NCBI RefSeq assembly: GCF_003027925.1
Contig: NZ_PYPS01000028.1
Span: 1 to 64,000, forward strand
DNA: 64,000 nt
Direction: 5' to 3'
Origin: Micromonospora sp. RP3T
Lineage (GTDB): Bacteria; Actinomycetota; Actinomycetes; Mycobacteriales; Micromonosporaceae
Below the pieces are notes generated by a model. The model was given only the letters and a program-made list of their open reading frames with translations, searched no databases and was not told where the DNA came from. Made by a program: the position numbers and the translations under genes. This document shows positions 35,684-44,954 of this stretch, piece after piece (positions within the stretch are counted from its first letter, which is position 1; every line of letters starts with the position of its first letter).

Positions 35684-37375
35684 TCAGCGGCAGCCGCAGC
35701 CGGCCAGCGCGGAGGTGATCCGGTCGAGCGCCTGCCGGGTCTCGTCGAGCGAGCCCTGCGTGCGGTCGGTGAGCACGGCGAACGTCAGCAGCCGGCCATC
35801 GACCGTGGTGACCGTGCCGGCGATGGCGTTCACCCCGGACAGCGTGCCGGTCTTGGCGCGCACCACGCCGGCGCCGGCCCGGGTCACGGCCACCTGGTAG
35901 CGCTCGTCGAGCGTGCCGGACCAGCCGCCGACCGGCAGGCCGCCGAAGATCGCGGCCAGCTCGGGGTGGCTCCCGTTACCGGCGAGCGTGATCAGGTCGG
36001 TGAGCAGCGACGGGCTGATCCGGTTGGTGCGGGACAGCCCGCTGCCGTCGGCCAGGCTGATCTCAGCGGCCGGCAGGCCGAGACCGCCGAGCACCTCGTC
36101 GGTGGCGGCCGCGCCGCCGACGAAGGACCCTGGCTTGCCCTTGGCCAGCGCCACCTGGCGGGCCATCGCCTCGGCGATCACGTTGTCGCTGTCGCTGATC
36201 ATGATGTCGACCAGCCGGATCATCGGCAGGGACTCGACACTGCCCAGCTCGGCGCCGGGCGCGGTGCCGGAGCCGCCGGCGGGCGGCGCGGTGCCCCGGG
36301 TCACCTGCGCGGCGTTCCCGGTGAGCCCGAGCAGCTTGGCGAACTGCCGGCCGGCGGTCAGGTCCGGCTGGGGCACCCGCTCGGCGGCGTGGTTGGTCTC
36401 CTCCGCGGTACGCCGGGCCTGCGCCGGGTCCTTCCGGGCGCCGTCGGTCATCAGCGCGGTGATCGCCGCGCCGAACCCGCCGGTGGGGATGTCGGCGTCC
36501 CAGCCGGGTTCGAAGACCGGGCCGCTGAACAGCGTCGCGTCCACGACGACCTTGGTGGGGGCGGTGCCACCGAGCGCGGTGCGCACCTGGGCGGCCAGGT
36601 CGTCCAGCCGGGCCGCGCCCGGGTAGAAGGCGTTCTTCCGGTCCACCGCGAGGGTCGGGTCACCGCCGCCGACCAGGACCACCTCGCCCGGGTTCGGGCC
36701 GGCCACCGCGCGGGTGGGGATCCGGTACGCGGGGCCGCGCGCGGCGAGCACCGCGACGCCGGTGGCGAGCTTGGTCACCGAGGCGGGCACCGTCGGCGCG
36801 TCCGCTCCCCTGCCGTAGAGCGCCTGGCCGGTGGTCACGTCCGCCACCGAGACGTTCACCCGGTCCCCGAGTGCGGCGGCGCGCACCAGCGGGTCCAGCG
36901 CGGCACGGAGCCCGGCCACGGTGGGCAGCGGGGCGTTGCCGTCCGGCCCGGCCAGCACCACCGGCGGGTCGGGCTCGGGTGGTGCGGCGGTCGCGCCGGA
37001 CGAGGTGCCCCCGCTGCCCAGCCAGCCGGCCACCGGGCCGGGGCGGAGCACCGCCAGCCCGGCCACGGCCAGGGCCAGCACCAGCACGCCGGCCAGCGCC
37101 GCGACCAGCCGGCCGCGGCGACGCGGCGGGGCCGGAGGCGGGGGCGGCGCGGTGCCGGCCGGCGGGACCGGTGGGCTCACCGGCACCGGGGCCGGCCAGT
37201 TCCCGGCCGCCCGGCCGTCGGGGTGGGCCGCGCCGGTCGGCGGAGACGCACGGTGGGTGAGGTTGGCGCCCGGCACGGACACCCGGCCGGTGGCGCCGGC
37301 CGGGCCGGAATCGGATCCGACGGACCGCCGCCCGTCAACCCCTCCGGGGCGGTAGTGTGAGTCTTCCCTCCCCAC
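35684..37375 (-). CDS. dacB: D-alanyl-D-alanine carboxypeptidase (PBP4 type)
   Basis: A class C penicillin-binding protein acting on peptidoglycan outside the membrane. About 563 residues: a Pro-rich cytoplasmic N-terminus, one membrane anchor (RLVAALAGVLVLALAVAGLAVL), then the catalytic domain with SVTKLA (Ser nucleophile and Lys), the SDN triad in ISDSDNVIAEAM and the KTG box RAKTGTLSGVNAIAG. The GTG at 37375 has GGAGGAG six bases upstream and is preferred over a longer frame. It is the first gene of dacB-DUF2342-tilS and diverges from ppa. Confidence 0.93.
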   Translation of the reverse strand: MGREDSHYRPGGVDGRRSVGSDSGPAGATGRVSVPGANLTHRASPPTGAAHPDGRAAGNWPAPVPVSPPVPPAGTAPPPPPAPPRRRGRLVAALAGVLVLALAVAGLAVLRPGPVAGWLGSGGTSSGATAAPPEPDPPVVLAGPDGNAPLPTVAGLRAALDPLVRAAALGDRVNVSVADVTTGQALYGRGADAPTVPASVTKLATGVAVLAARGPAYRIPTRAVAGPNPGEVVLVGGGDPTLAVDRKNAFYPGAARLDDLAAQVRTALGGTAPTKVVVDATLFSGPVFEPGWDADIPTGGFGAAITALMTDGARKDPAQARRTAEETNHAAERVPQPDLTAGRQFAKLLGLTGNAAQVTRGTAPPAGGSGTAPGAELGSVESLPMIRLVDIMISDSDNVIAEAMARQVALAKGKPGSFVGGAAATDEVLGGLGLPAAEISLADGSGLSRTNRISPSLLTDLITLAGNGSHPELAAIFGGLPVGGWSGTLDERYQVAVTRAGAGVVRAKTGTLSGVNAIAGTVTTVDGRLLTFAVLTDRTQGSLDETRQALDRITSALAGCGCR

Positions 37376-37526
37376 GGCCCCCTCCTCCCCGCTCGAAATC
37401 ACCTTGGGTGACACTACTTCGGTCCGAACACTATGCGGCGGCCGGAGCCGGCGGGGGCGTTCTCCCGTGCGGGCGGCGAGCCGGTGGTTCCGTTAGCCAG
37501 CGTGGGCAAACGAGGGAGCGTGGGAA

Positions 37527-38033
37527 ATGGATTTCGACGTCACGGTTGAGATCCCCAAGGGTCACCGCAACAAGTACGAGGTGGACCACGCGACCGGCCG
37601 GATCCGGCTGGACCGCACCCTCTTCACCTCCACGCAGTACCCCGCCGACTACGGCTTCATCGAGGGCACCCTGGGTGAGGACGGCGACCCGCTGGACGCG
37701 CTCGTGCTGGTGCCCGAGCCCACCTTCCCGGGCTGCCTGATCCGCTGCCGCACCATCGGCATGTTCCGGATGACGGACGAGAAGGGCGGCGACGACAAGG
37801 TCCTCTGCGTGCCCTACGAGGACCCGCGCCAGGAGCACCTGCGCGACATCCACCACCTGGGCGAGTTCGACCGGCTGGAGATCCAGCACTTCTTCGAGGT
37901 CTACAAGGACCTGGAGCCGGGCAAGTCGGTCGAGGGCGCGACCTGGGTGGGCCGGGTCGAGGCGGAGGCGGAGATCGTCAACTCGTACCGCCGGGCCAAG
38001 GAGGCCGCGGAGCGCGGCGAGACGCTGCACTGA
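37527..38033 (+). CDS. ppa: Inorganic pyrophosphatase (family I)
   Basis: Ppa hydrolyses pyrophosphate and pulls biosynthetic reactions forward. The 168-residue product shows VTVEIPKGHRNKYEVDH, the metal-binding DGDPLDALVLVPEPTFPGC and DDKVLCVPYEDPRQEH. It is soluble and full length. A GAGGGAGCGTGGGAA purine-rich stretch precedes the ATG. It is divergent from dacB across a 151-base promoter region and convergent with eccD, with a strong hairpin between their stops. Confidence 0.96.
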   Translation: MDFDVTVEIPKGHRNKYEVDHATGRIRLDRTLFTSTQYPADYGFIEGTLGEDGDPLDALVLVPEPTFPGCLIRCRTIGMFRMTDEKGGDDKVLCVPYEDPRQEHLRDIHHLGEFDRLEIQHFFEVYKDLEPGKSVEGATWVGRVEAEAEIVNSYRRAKEAAERGETLH

Positions 38034-38046
38034 CGGCGAGACTTCG

Positions 38047-38078
38047 AGGGCCCGGGTCGCATCGGCGACCCGGGCCCT
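38047..38078. terminator. Strong bidirectional hairpin between ppa and eccD
   Basis: AGGGCCCGGGTCGC (38047-38060) and its exact complement (38065-38078) form a 14-bp perfect stem with a 4-base loop, lying between the converging stop codons of ppa (38033) and eccD (38086). It should end transcription in both directions. Confidence 0.85.
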
Positions 38079-38085
38079 TCGCTGT

Positions 38086-39468
38086 TCAGGCGAGCAGGCC
38101 GCGGGCCCGGTCGTAGAGGTCGAGCACCGCGCAGGCCACCGGCACCACGGCCACCACCAGCGCGGTGTCGGTCAGGTCGGCCAGCCGACCGAGGTACGGC
38201 GAGACGGGCCGACGGGCGTACGTGGCGCCGGCGGTGACCGCGACAAGGGCCAGGGTGAGCCCGCCGACGGTCAGCGCGAGGCGGCCCCCGGGCCCGGCCC
38301 GGTCCGCCAGCGCCGCGCCGAGCAGCGCGTACCCGGCCAGGCCGGCGGCGACGGCCGGCACCCGGTGCCGCACCGCCACGAAGAGCCGGGAGCGCAGCAG
38401 CAGCACGCCGGCGGCGACGGCGACCAGCAGCCGCCCGGCGGTCCCCCCGGCGGCGACGAGCACCGCGGCGGCGCCCACGGCCAGCATCGCGTGCCCGAGC
38501 AGCATTCCGGTCAACGCCTCCTCGGCGCGGGCCACGGCCGCGTGCACCCGTCCCCGGTCGGGCAGGTCGCGGGTGCCGGCGGGGGCGGGCAGGGTGAGCG
38601 GCGGCAGCGGCAGCTTGCCGACCCGGATGGCCAGCAGCGGCAGCCCGCCGAGCGCGAAGACCAGCACGGCGAGCAGCACGGCCGCGGTGCCGGCCGGGTC
38701 GAGCAGCAGCGCGCCGAGCGCGGCCACCGCGCCGACCGTGCCGACCGTCACGCCGGCCACCGGGACCCGGGACCGGTGCGCCACGCCGAGCAGGCCGAGC
38801 ACCGCCACCAGCAGCACCGCCACCGAGCCGACCAGCAGTTCGGGGGCGCCGACCCAGCGCAGGCCGGGGATCGGGCCGACCGGGTCGCCGGAGCCGACCG
38901 CGAGCGCGCCGGCCGCCGCCGCCCAGGGCAGCGCGTACCCGCCGAGCGTGACGCCGACCGGGCCGTCGCCGTAGGCACGGGAGGCCGCGGTGGCGGCGAG
39001 CACCAGGATCAGGGCGCCCACCGCGGCGACCGTCCAGCCGGGCCCGCCCGGACCGGCGGACAGCACCGCGACCAGCCCGACCGCCAGCGGCACGGCGGCA
39101 CCGGCCAGCGCGGCGGCCCGGGTCGCCCCGGCCGACCAGGCGGCGCCCCGGCGGCGGGCGCCGTCCACGATCGCCTCGACCACGTCGTCGTACTCCAGCT
39201 CGGGCCACTCGGCGCGGGCCGGCACGAGATGCAGCACCTCGCCGTCGCGGACACCCTGCGGCAGCAGCGCCTGGGCGGTGGCCAGCACCGCGCCGTCGGT
39301 GCGTCGCAGCACCCAGCCGCCGTGCCGTTCGCCGTCGTCGGCGAGCCCCTCCCCGGCGTGCCGGAGCACCTCGGGCAGCAGCTCGGCCAGGGGAACCTGC
39401 TCCGGCAGGGCCACGTCGACCCGTCGCCGGGGCGCGCTGATCGTGACCCGGGCGAGCCCGCTTGTCAT
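38086..39468 (-). CDS. eccD: Type VII secretion membrane channel protein EccD
   Basis: A 460-residue protein with an N-terminal ubiquitin-like YukD domain (ARVTISAPRRRVDVALPEQVPLAELLPEVL and DGEVLHLVPA). About eleven hydrophobic helices run from AAALAGAAVPLAVGLVAVL to TALVVAVVPVACAVLDLY. This is the EccD architecture, which forms the bulk of the ESX inner-membrane pore. It is transcribed away from eccC across a 101-base region carrying a good promoter for eccC. No eccB or eccE is nearby. Confidence 0.9.
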   Translation of the reverse strand: MTSGLARVTISAPRRRVDVALPEQVPLAELLPEVLRHAGEGLADDGERHGGWVLRRTDGAVLATAQALLPQGVRDGEVLHLVPARAEWPELEYDDVVEAIVDGARRRGAAWSAGATRAAALAGAAVPLAVGLVAVLSAGPGGPGWTVAAVGALILVLAATAASRAYGDGPVGVTLGGYALPWAAAAGALAVGSGDPVGPIPGLRWVGAPELLVGSVAVLLVAVLGLLGVAHRSRVPVAGVTVGTVGAVAALGALLLDPAGTAAVLLAVLVFALGGLPLLAIRVGKLPLPPLTLPAPAGTRDLPDRGRVHAAVARAEEALTGMLLGHAMLAVGAAAVLVAAGGTAGRLLVAVAAGVLLLRSRLFVAVRHRVPAVAAGLAGYALLGAALADRAGPGGRLALTVGGLTLALVAVTAGATYARRPVSPYLGRLADLTDTALVVAVVPVACAVLDLYDRARGLLA

Positions 39469-39502
39469 CGACGTATCTCCATCATCGAGCCGGAACGGTG
39501 GG

Positions 39503-39531
39503 CTGACGGACGGAAGGACTTTACCTACTAT
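39503..39531 (+). promoter_or_regulatory. Candidate promoter of eccC-mycP
   Basis: CTGACG (39503-39508), a 17-base spacer and TACTAT (39526-39531) give a near-ideal housekeeping promoter pointing at eccC, about 38 bases before the GTG start. The TTTACCTACTATGA stretch is notably A/T-rich for this genome. Confidence 0.55.
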
Positions 39532-39569
39532 GAGCCAGGCTCGGGTTACCGAGAGCCATGGGAGGCCGA

Positions 39570-42500
39570 GTGTCCACTGTCGTCATCAAGCGACCGCCGC
39601 GCCGGCCGGCTCCGGAGATCCCGGTCGGTGAGCTGCCCGTCGAGGCGCCGCCGGAGATCCCGGTGGCGACCGGCGGGCGCTGGCAGCAGGCACTGATGGT
39701 GCTGCCGATGCTCGGCGGGACGGTGGCCATGGCGATGATGTTCGGCCGGGGCGGCGGCGCCTACTCGTACGTGGTGGGCGGCATGTTCGGGCTCTCCTCG
39801 CTGGCCATGCTGGTGACCACCTGGGGCAGCGCCGGCCCGAAGAAGTCCGAGCTGATGGCCGCCCGTCGGGAGTACCTGCGCCACCTGGCCACGCTGCGTC
39901 GCCGGGTCCGGGAGACGGCCGGCGCCCAGCGCGCCGGGCTCGCCTACCGCCACCCGGAGCCGGGGCGGCTCTGGTCCACCGTCGACAGCCACCGGGTCTG
40001 GGAACGCCGACCGGGTGACCCGGACTTCGCGGTGGTCCGGGTCGGCGTCGGGCCGCAGACGCTGGCCACCCCGCTGGTCCCGCCGGTCACCCGGCCGCTG
40101 GAGGAACTGGAGCCGATGACCGCCGGGGCGCTGCGGCGCTTCCTGGACGCGTACTCGGTGGTGCCGGACCTGCCGGTGGCGCTGTCGCTGCGCAGCTTCG
40201 CCCGGGTCTTCGTGCGCGGCCCGGCCGGCGAGGTACGCGGCACCGGCTCGCCGGCCGCCCAGGCGCTGGCCCGGGCGGTGCTCACCCAGCTCGCCGTCTT
40301 CCACGCCCCCGACGAGCTGCTGATCGCGGTCTGCGCCGGCCCGGAGCGCCGGGACCGGTGGGAGTGGGTGAAGTGGCTGCCGCACGCCCACCACCCGGCG
40401 CGCACCGACGCGCTCGGTCCGGTGCGGCTGGTCACCAGCGCCGCCGCCGACCTGGAACGACTCCTCGACGACGTGCTCGGCAGCCGGTCCCGGTTCAGCC
40501 CGCACGGTCCGGCCACCGACGGGCCGCACGTCGTGGTGGTGCTCGACGGCGGCGACCTGACCGGGGCCGCCGACCTGGCCGGCGACGGCGGCATCGACGC
40601 GGTCACCGTGCTCGACCTGGACACGCCGCCGCCCCGGCTGCTCGACCGGTACGCGCTGCTGCTCGACCTGGTCGACGGCCGGCTGCACTCGCACTCGGCG
40701 GAGGGGCCCGCCGAGGTGGGCGCCGCCGACGCGTTGCCGACGGCCGACGCGGAGGCGGTCGCGCGGCGGCTCGCGCCGCTGCGGCTGGCCGGCGCGGTAC
40801 GCGGGTCGGACGCGCCACCCGGCGCCGAGCCGGGCCTGCCGGAGCTGCTCGGTCTCGGCGACCCGGACGGTTTCACCGCCGAGCAGGGCTGGGCGCCCCG
40901 CGCCGCCCGGGACCGGCTGCGGGTGCCGATCGGGGTGGGCGCCGACGGCGGGGCCATCGACCTCGACCTCAAGGAGTCGGCGCTGGACGGCATGGGTCCG
41001 CACGGGCTGCTGATCGGCGCCACCGGTTCCGGCAAGTCGGAGCTGCTGCGCACGCTGGTGCTCGGCCTGGCCGCGACACACAGCTCGGAGCAGCTCAACT
41101 TCGTGCTCGTCGACTTCAAGGGCGGTGCCACGTTCGCGCCGTTCGAGCGCCTGCCGCACACCGCGGCCGTGATCACCAACCTGGCGGACGCGCTGCCGCT
41201 CGTCGACCGGATGGTCGACGCGATCAACGGGGAGCTGATGCGCCGCCAGGAGCTGCTGCGCCGGGCCGGCAACTTCGCCGGCGTGCGTGACTACGAGCGG
41301 GCGCGCGCGGCCGGCAGTCCGCTCGCCCCGCTGCCGTCGCTGCTCCTCATCTGCGACGAGTTCTCCGAGCTGCTCTCCGCCAAGCCCGACTTCATCGACC
41401 TGTTCGTGCAGATCGGCCGGCTGGGCCGGTCGCTCGGCGTGCACCTGCTGCTGGCCAGTCAACGGCTGGAGGAGGGCCGGCTGCGAGGGTTGGACACCCA
41501 CCTGTCGTACCGGATCGGGTTGCGCACGTTCTCCACGTTGGAGTCCCGGACGGTGCTCGGCGTGCCGGACGCGTACGAGCTGCCCCGCAGCCCGGGGCAC
41601 GGGTACCTGCGCTCCGGCACCGAGCCGCTGGTCCGGTTCAAGGCGGCGTACGTCTCCGGCACGGTCCGTCGGCGCATCGGCCCGGCGGGCGCGGCCGGCG
41701 TCGGCGCCGCGCGGGTGCTCGCGTTCTCCACCCACCTCGCGCCGGTGCCCGCGCCGGCCGCGCCGCCGGCCGAGGAGGAGAGCGGCGAGACGCTGCTCGA
41801 CCTGCTGGTCGACCGGCTGGCCGGACAGGGCCCGCCGGCGCACCGGGTGTGGCTGCCGCCGTTGGACGCCTCCCCCACGCTCGACGAGCTGCTCGGCCCG
41901 GTCGGCGTCGACCCGGTGCGCGGGCTCACCGTGGCCAATCCCGAGCTGCACGGCGCGTTGCAGGTGCCGGTGGCGGTGGTGGACAAGCCGTTCGAGCAAC
42001 GGCGGGACCTGTGCTGGCTGGCGTTGGACGGCGCGGCTGGGCACGTCGCGGTGGTCGGCACCACCCGCAGCGGCCGGTCCGCCGCGCTGCGCACGCTGGT
42101 CTGCGCGCTGGCGCTCACCCACACCCCGGCCGAGGTCCAGGTCTACTGCCTCGACTTCGGTGGCGGCACGCTCGGCGCGCTGCGGGACCTGCCGCACGTC
42201 GGCGGCGTGAGCGGGCGCACCGACGGCACCGCGGTGCGCCGTACCGTCGGGGAGGTCGCCGGCCTGCTCGCCGAGCGGGAGCGGCGCTTCACCGAGTCCG
42301 GGGTGGAGTCGATGGCGGCGTGGCGCCGGCGGCGGGCCGCGACCCCGGCGGCCGGTGCCGACCCGTTCGGGGACGTGTTCCTCGTCGTCGACGGCTGGAA
42401 CACGCTGCGCGGCGAGTACGAGGACCTGGAACCGCTGGTCACCGAGCTGGCCACCCGGGGGCTGGCGTACGGGGTGCACGTGGTGGCGAGCGCGCTGCGC

Positions 42501-43508
42501 TGGTCGGACTTCCGACCGGCGATCCGTGACCTGTTCGGCTCCCGGCTGGAGTTGCGCCTCGGCGACCCGGCCGACTCGGTGGTGGTCAAGCGCGCGCTGG
42601 CGGCCAGCGTGCCGGAGGAACGGCCGGGGCGCGGGATCACCGCCGGCGGGCTGCACTTCCTCACCGCCGAGCCCCGCTCGGCCGCGCTGGGGGACGGGAC
42701 CGCCGACCTGGTGAAGGCCGTCGCCGACGGGTGGTCCGGGCCGGTGGCGCCCCGGGTGCGGCTGCTCCCGCCGGTGCTGCCGTACGCCGAGCTGGACCAG
42801 ACCGCGACGACCGGGCTGGCGTTCCCGGTCGGGGTGGCGGAGGCGGATCTGGCGCCGGTGGTGCTGGATTTCGCCACCGAGCCGAACTTCGTGGTCTTCG
42901 GCGACGCCGAGTGCGGCAAGTCCTCGTTCCTGCGCGCGCTGGCCACCTCGATCGTCCGCCGGTTCACCCCGGAGCAGGCCCGGGTGATCCTGGTCGACTA
43001 CCGGCGCAGCCTGATGGGCGCCATCGAGAGCGCGCACCTGATCGGGTACGGCACGGCCGCGCCGCACACCACCGAGCTGATCGAGTCGGCGGCCGGTTAC
43101 CTCCAGGGGCGGCAGCCCGGCCCGGAGGTGACCCCGGCCGAGTTGCGTGCCCGCACGTGGTGGACCGGGCCGGAGCTGTTCGTGCTGGTGGACGACTACG
43201 ACCTGGTGGCCGGCGGGCCGACGAACCCGCTGCGCGCGCTGGAGGAGCACCTGCCGCACGCCCGGGATGTCGGGCTGCACCTGGTGCTGGCGCGGCGCTC
43301 CGGCGGCGCCGGCCGGACCGCGTACGAGCCGATCATCCAGCGGCTGCGGGAGCTGTCCACGGCCGGGCTGGTGATGTCCGGCGGCCCGGAGGAGGGGCCG
43401 CTCGTCGGCCAGGTGAAGGCCGGGCCGCTGCCGCCCGGTCGGGCCCGCCTGGTCACCCGGCGTGAGGGCGTCCGTCTGGTGCAGTTGGCTCATCTCCCGC
43501 CCGGCTGA
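39570..43508 (+). CDS. eccC: Type VII secretion ATPase EccC (fused EccCa-EccCb)
   Basis: The 1312-residue motor of a type VII secretion system. The N-terminus has two membrane helices (ALMVLPMLGGTVAMAMMFG, YVVGGMFGLSSLAMLVTTW). Three FtsK/SpoIIIE ATPase modules follow: the first with IGATGSGKSELLRTL (Lys489) and SLLLICDEFSELL; the second with VGTTRSGRSAALRTL, where Arg836 replaces the Walker Lys; the third with FGDAECGKSSFLRAL (Lys1117) and LFVLVDDYDLVAGG. Many systems split this into EccCa and EccCb; here it is one chain. GTG 39570 (STVVIKRPPRRP) with GGGAGG four bases upstream is preferred to ATG 39558. Confidence 0.95.
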   Translation: MSTVVIKRPPRRPAPEIPVGELPVEAPPEIPVATGGRWQQALMVLPMLGGTVAMAMMFGRGGGAYSYVVGGMFGLSSLAMLVTTWGSAGPKKSELMAARREYLRHLATLRRRVRETAGAQRAGLAYRHPEPGRLWSTVDSHRVWERRPGDPDFAVVRVGVGPQTLATPLVPPVTRPLEELEPMTAGALRRFLDAYSVVPDLPVALSLRSFARVFVRGPAGEVRGTGSPAAQALARAVLTQLAVFHAPDELLIAVCAGPERRDRWEWVKWLPHAHHPARTDALGPVRLVTSAAADLERLLDDVLGSRSRFSPHGPATDGPHVVVVLDGGDLTGAADLAGDGGIDAVTVLDLDTPPPRLLDRYALLLDLVDGRLHSHSAEGPAEVGAADALPTADAEAVARRLAPLRLAGAVRGSDAPPGAEPGLPELLGLGDPDGFTAEQGWAPRAARDRLRVPIGVGADGGAIDLDLKESALDGMGPHGLLIGATGSGKSELLRTLVLGLAATHSSEQLNFVLVDFKGGATFAPFERLPHTAAVITNLADALPLVDRMVDAINGELMRRQELLRRAGNFAGVRDYERARAAGSPLAPLPSLLLICDEFSELLSAKPDFIDLFVQIGRLGRSLGVHLLLASQRLEEGRLRGLDTHLSYRIGLRTFSTLESRTVLGVPDAYELPRSPGHGYLRSGTEPLVRFKAAYVSGTVRRRIGPAGAAGVGAARVLAFSTHLAPVPAPAAPPAEEESGETLLDLLVDRLAGQGPPAHRVWLPPLDASPTLDELLGPVGVDPVRGLTVANPELHGALQVPVAVVDKPFEQRRDLCWLALDGAAGHVAVVGTTRSGRSAALRTLVCALALTHTPAEVQVYCLDFGGGTLGALRDLPHVGGVSGRTDGTAVRRTVGEVAGLLAERERRFTESGVESMAAWRRRRAATPAAGADPFGDVFLVVDGWNTLRGEYEDLEPLVTELATRGLAYGVHVVASALRWSDFRPAIRDLFGSRLELRLGDPADSVVVKRALAASVPEERPGRGITAGGLHFLTAEPRSAALGDGTADLVKAVADGWSGPVAPRVRLLPPVLPYAELDQTATTGLAFPVGVAEADLAPVVLDFATEPNFVVFGDAECGKSSFLRALATSIVRRFTPEQARVILVDYRRSLMGAIESAHLIGYGTAAPHTTELIESAAGYLQGRQPGPEVTPAELRARTWWTGPELFVLVDDYDLVAGGPTNPLRALEEHLPHARDVGLHLVLARRSGGAGRTAYEPIIQRLRELSTAGLVMSGGPEEGPLVGQVKAGPLPPGRARLVTRREGVRLVQLAHLPPG

Positions 43509-43597
43509 GCCGGGTGCGCCGAGTTGCCCCGGGACGGCTGGGACTACCGGTAATCTCCGAGCAGCATGTGTCGGACGCGACGGAACGGCTGGGGAAT

Positions 43598-44911
43598 GTG
43601 ACAGGGGATCGGCAGGGGCTTCCCGGCGGGCCGTCCCGGCGTCTCGCCGGGCGGGCGCTGCTGGCCGGCGCGGCGGCGTTGGCCGTCACGGCCGGCCCGC
43701 TGGCCCCGCCGGCACACGCCGCGCCGACCACCGTCCGGGTGCCGGCCTGGTCCGCGCCGGAGCGCGTGTTCCGGGCCGACCAGGTCCGCGACGAGCAGTG
43801 GCAGTTGGCGGAGCTGCGGGCGAAGACCGCCTGGCGGACGTCGACCGGGCGCGGCGTGGTGGTCGCGGTGATCGACTCGGGGGTGGACGCGTCGCACCCC
43901 GACCTGGCCGGTCAGGTGCTGCCCGGCCTCGACCTGGTCGAGCCGGGCGGCACGGACGAGCCGGACCCGGTGGGGCACGGCACCACGGTGGCCGGGCTGA
44001 TCGCCGGGCGGGCCGACGACGACCGCGGCGTGGTGGGGCTGGCGCCGGACGCCCGGATCCTGCCGGTCCGGGTGCTGGACGCGGAGAACCGGTACGACGA
44101 CGCGCTGATCATCGCGAAGGCGGTGCGCTGGGCGGTCGACAACGGCGCCCGGGTGGTGAACCTGTCGCTCGGTGGCGGCGGCGACAGCCCGGCGCTGGCC
44201 GCGGCGCTCGACTACGCGTTCGCCCGGGACGTGGTGGTGGTCGCCTGCACCGGCAACCTGGCCACCTCGACCACCACCAAGGTCTGGTACCCGGCCCGTG
44301 AGCCGGGCGTGCTGGCGGTCACCGGCCTGGACCGCGACAGCGAGAACCTCTGGTCCGGTTCGATCACCGGTCACGAGACCACACTCAGCGCCCCCGCCAC
44401 CGCGCTCTACGGCGCCCGCTCCCGGGGCGGCTACTGGCGGGTGCAGGGGACGAGCTTCGCCGCGCCACTGGTCGCCGCGACGGCCGCCCTGGTCCGGGCC
44501 CGCTACCCGCGGATGCCGGCCGGGGACGTGGTCAACCGGCTGATCAGCACCGCCCGGGACCTCGGCCCGACCGGCCGGGACGACCGGTTCGGGTACGGCA
44601 TGGTGGACCCGGTGGCGGCGCTCACCGCCGACGTGGCGCCGGTGGGCCGCAACCCGCTCGACGACAACGCCGCCCCGGGCGTGGTGGGTTTCGGTCCCGC
44701 CCCGGGCGAGGGCCCGGGCACCCGGGCCGCGGCGGCGGGGCAGGGCGGCGACCCGTTCGGTCGCCCGCAGCCGGCCGGTTGGTCGGCCGGCGCGGCGGGT
44801 CAGACCGACGAACCCGGCCCGGGACGCCTCTGGATCGGCTTGGCCCTGCTCGTCGCCCTGGTCACCGGCTCCGCGCTGGTGGTGCGCCGGTTCCGGCAGG
44901 CCCGCCGCTGA
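43598..44911 (+). CDS. mycP: Mycosin, type VII secretion-associated subtilisin protease
   Basis: A membrane-anchored serine protease that stabilises and processes in ESX systems. About 437 residues: a signal peptide (RALLAGAAALAVTAGPLAPP, cleavage near AHA), then the subtilisin triad Asp (VVVAVIDSGVDASHPDL), His (DPVGHGTTVAGLIAG) and Ser (VQGTSFAAPLVAA). A Gly/Pro-rich linker and a C-terminal anchor (LWIGLALLVALVTGSALVV) end the protein. GTG 43598 leaves a normal signal peptide; longer starts at 43568 or 43514 are possible. It follows eccC by 89 bases. Confidence 0.92.
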   Translation: MTGDRQGLPGGPSRRLAGRALLAGAAALAVTAGPLAPPAHAAPTTVRVPAWSAPERVFRADQVRDEQWQLAELRAKTAWRTSTGRGVVVAVIDSGVDASHPDLAGQVLPGLDLVEPGGTDEPDPVGHGTTVAGLIAGRADDDRGVVGLAPDARILPVRVLDAENRYDDALIIAKAVRWAVDNGARVVNLSLGGGGDSPALAAALDYAFARDVVVVACTGNLATSTTTKVWYPAREPGVLAVTGLDRDSENLWSGSITGHETTLSAPATALYGARSRGGYWRVQGTSFAAPLVAATAALVRARYPRMPAGDVVNRLISTARDLGPTGRDDRFGYGMVDPVAALTADVAPVGRNPLDDNAAPGVVGFGPAPGEGPGTRAAAAGQGGDPFGRPQPAGWSAGAAGQTDEPGPGRLWIGLALLVALVTGSALVVRRFRQARR

Positions 44912-44954
44912 CCGGCGAGTCTGACCGCGCCCTTCCCTGGGTAGTGAACGGCGC

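Noticed and set aside
39546..43493. Minus-strand open frame of about 1300 codons opposite eccC
   Set aside because: It mirrors eccC exactly, is rich in Gln, Arg, Gly and His in the way antisense GC-rich frames are, and has no domain resemblance.
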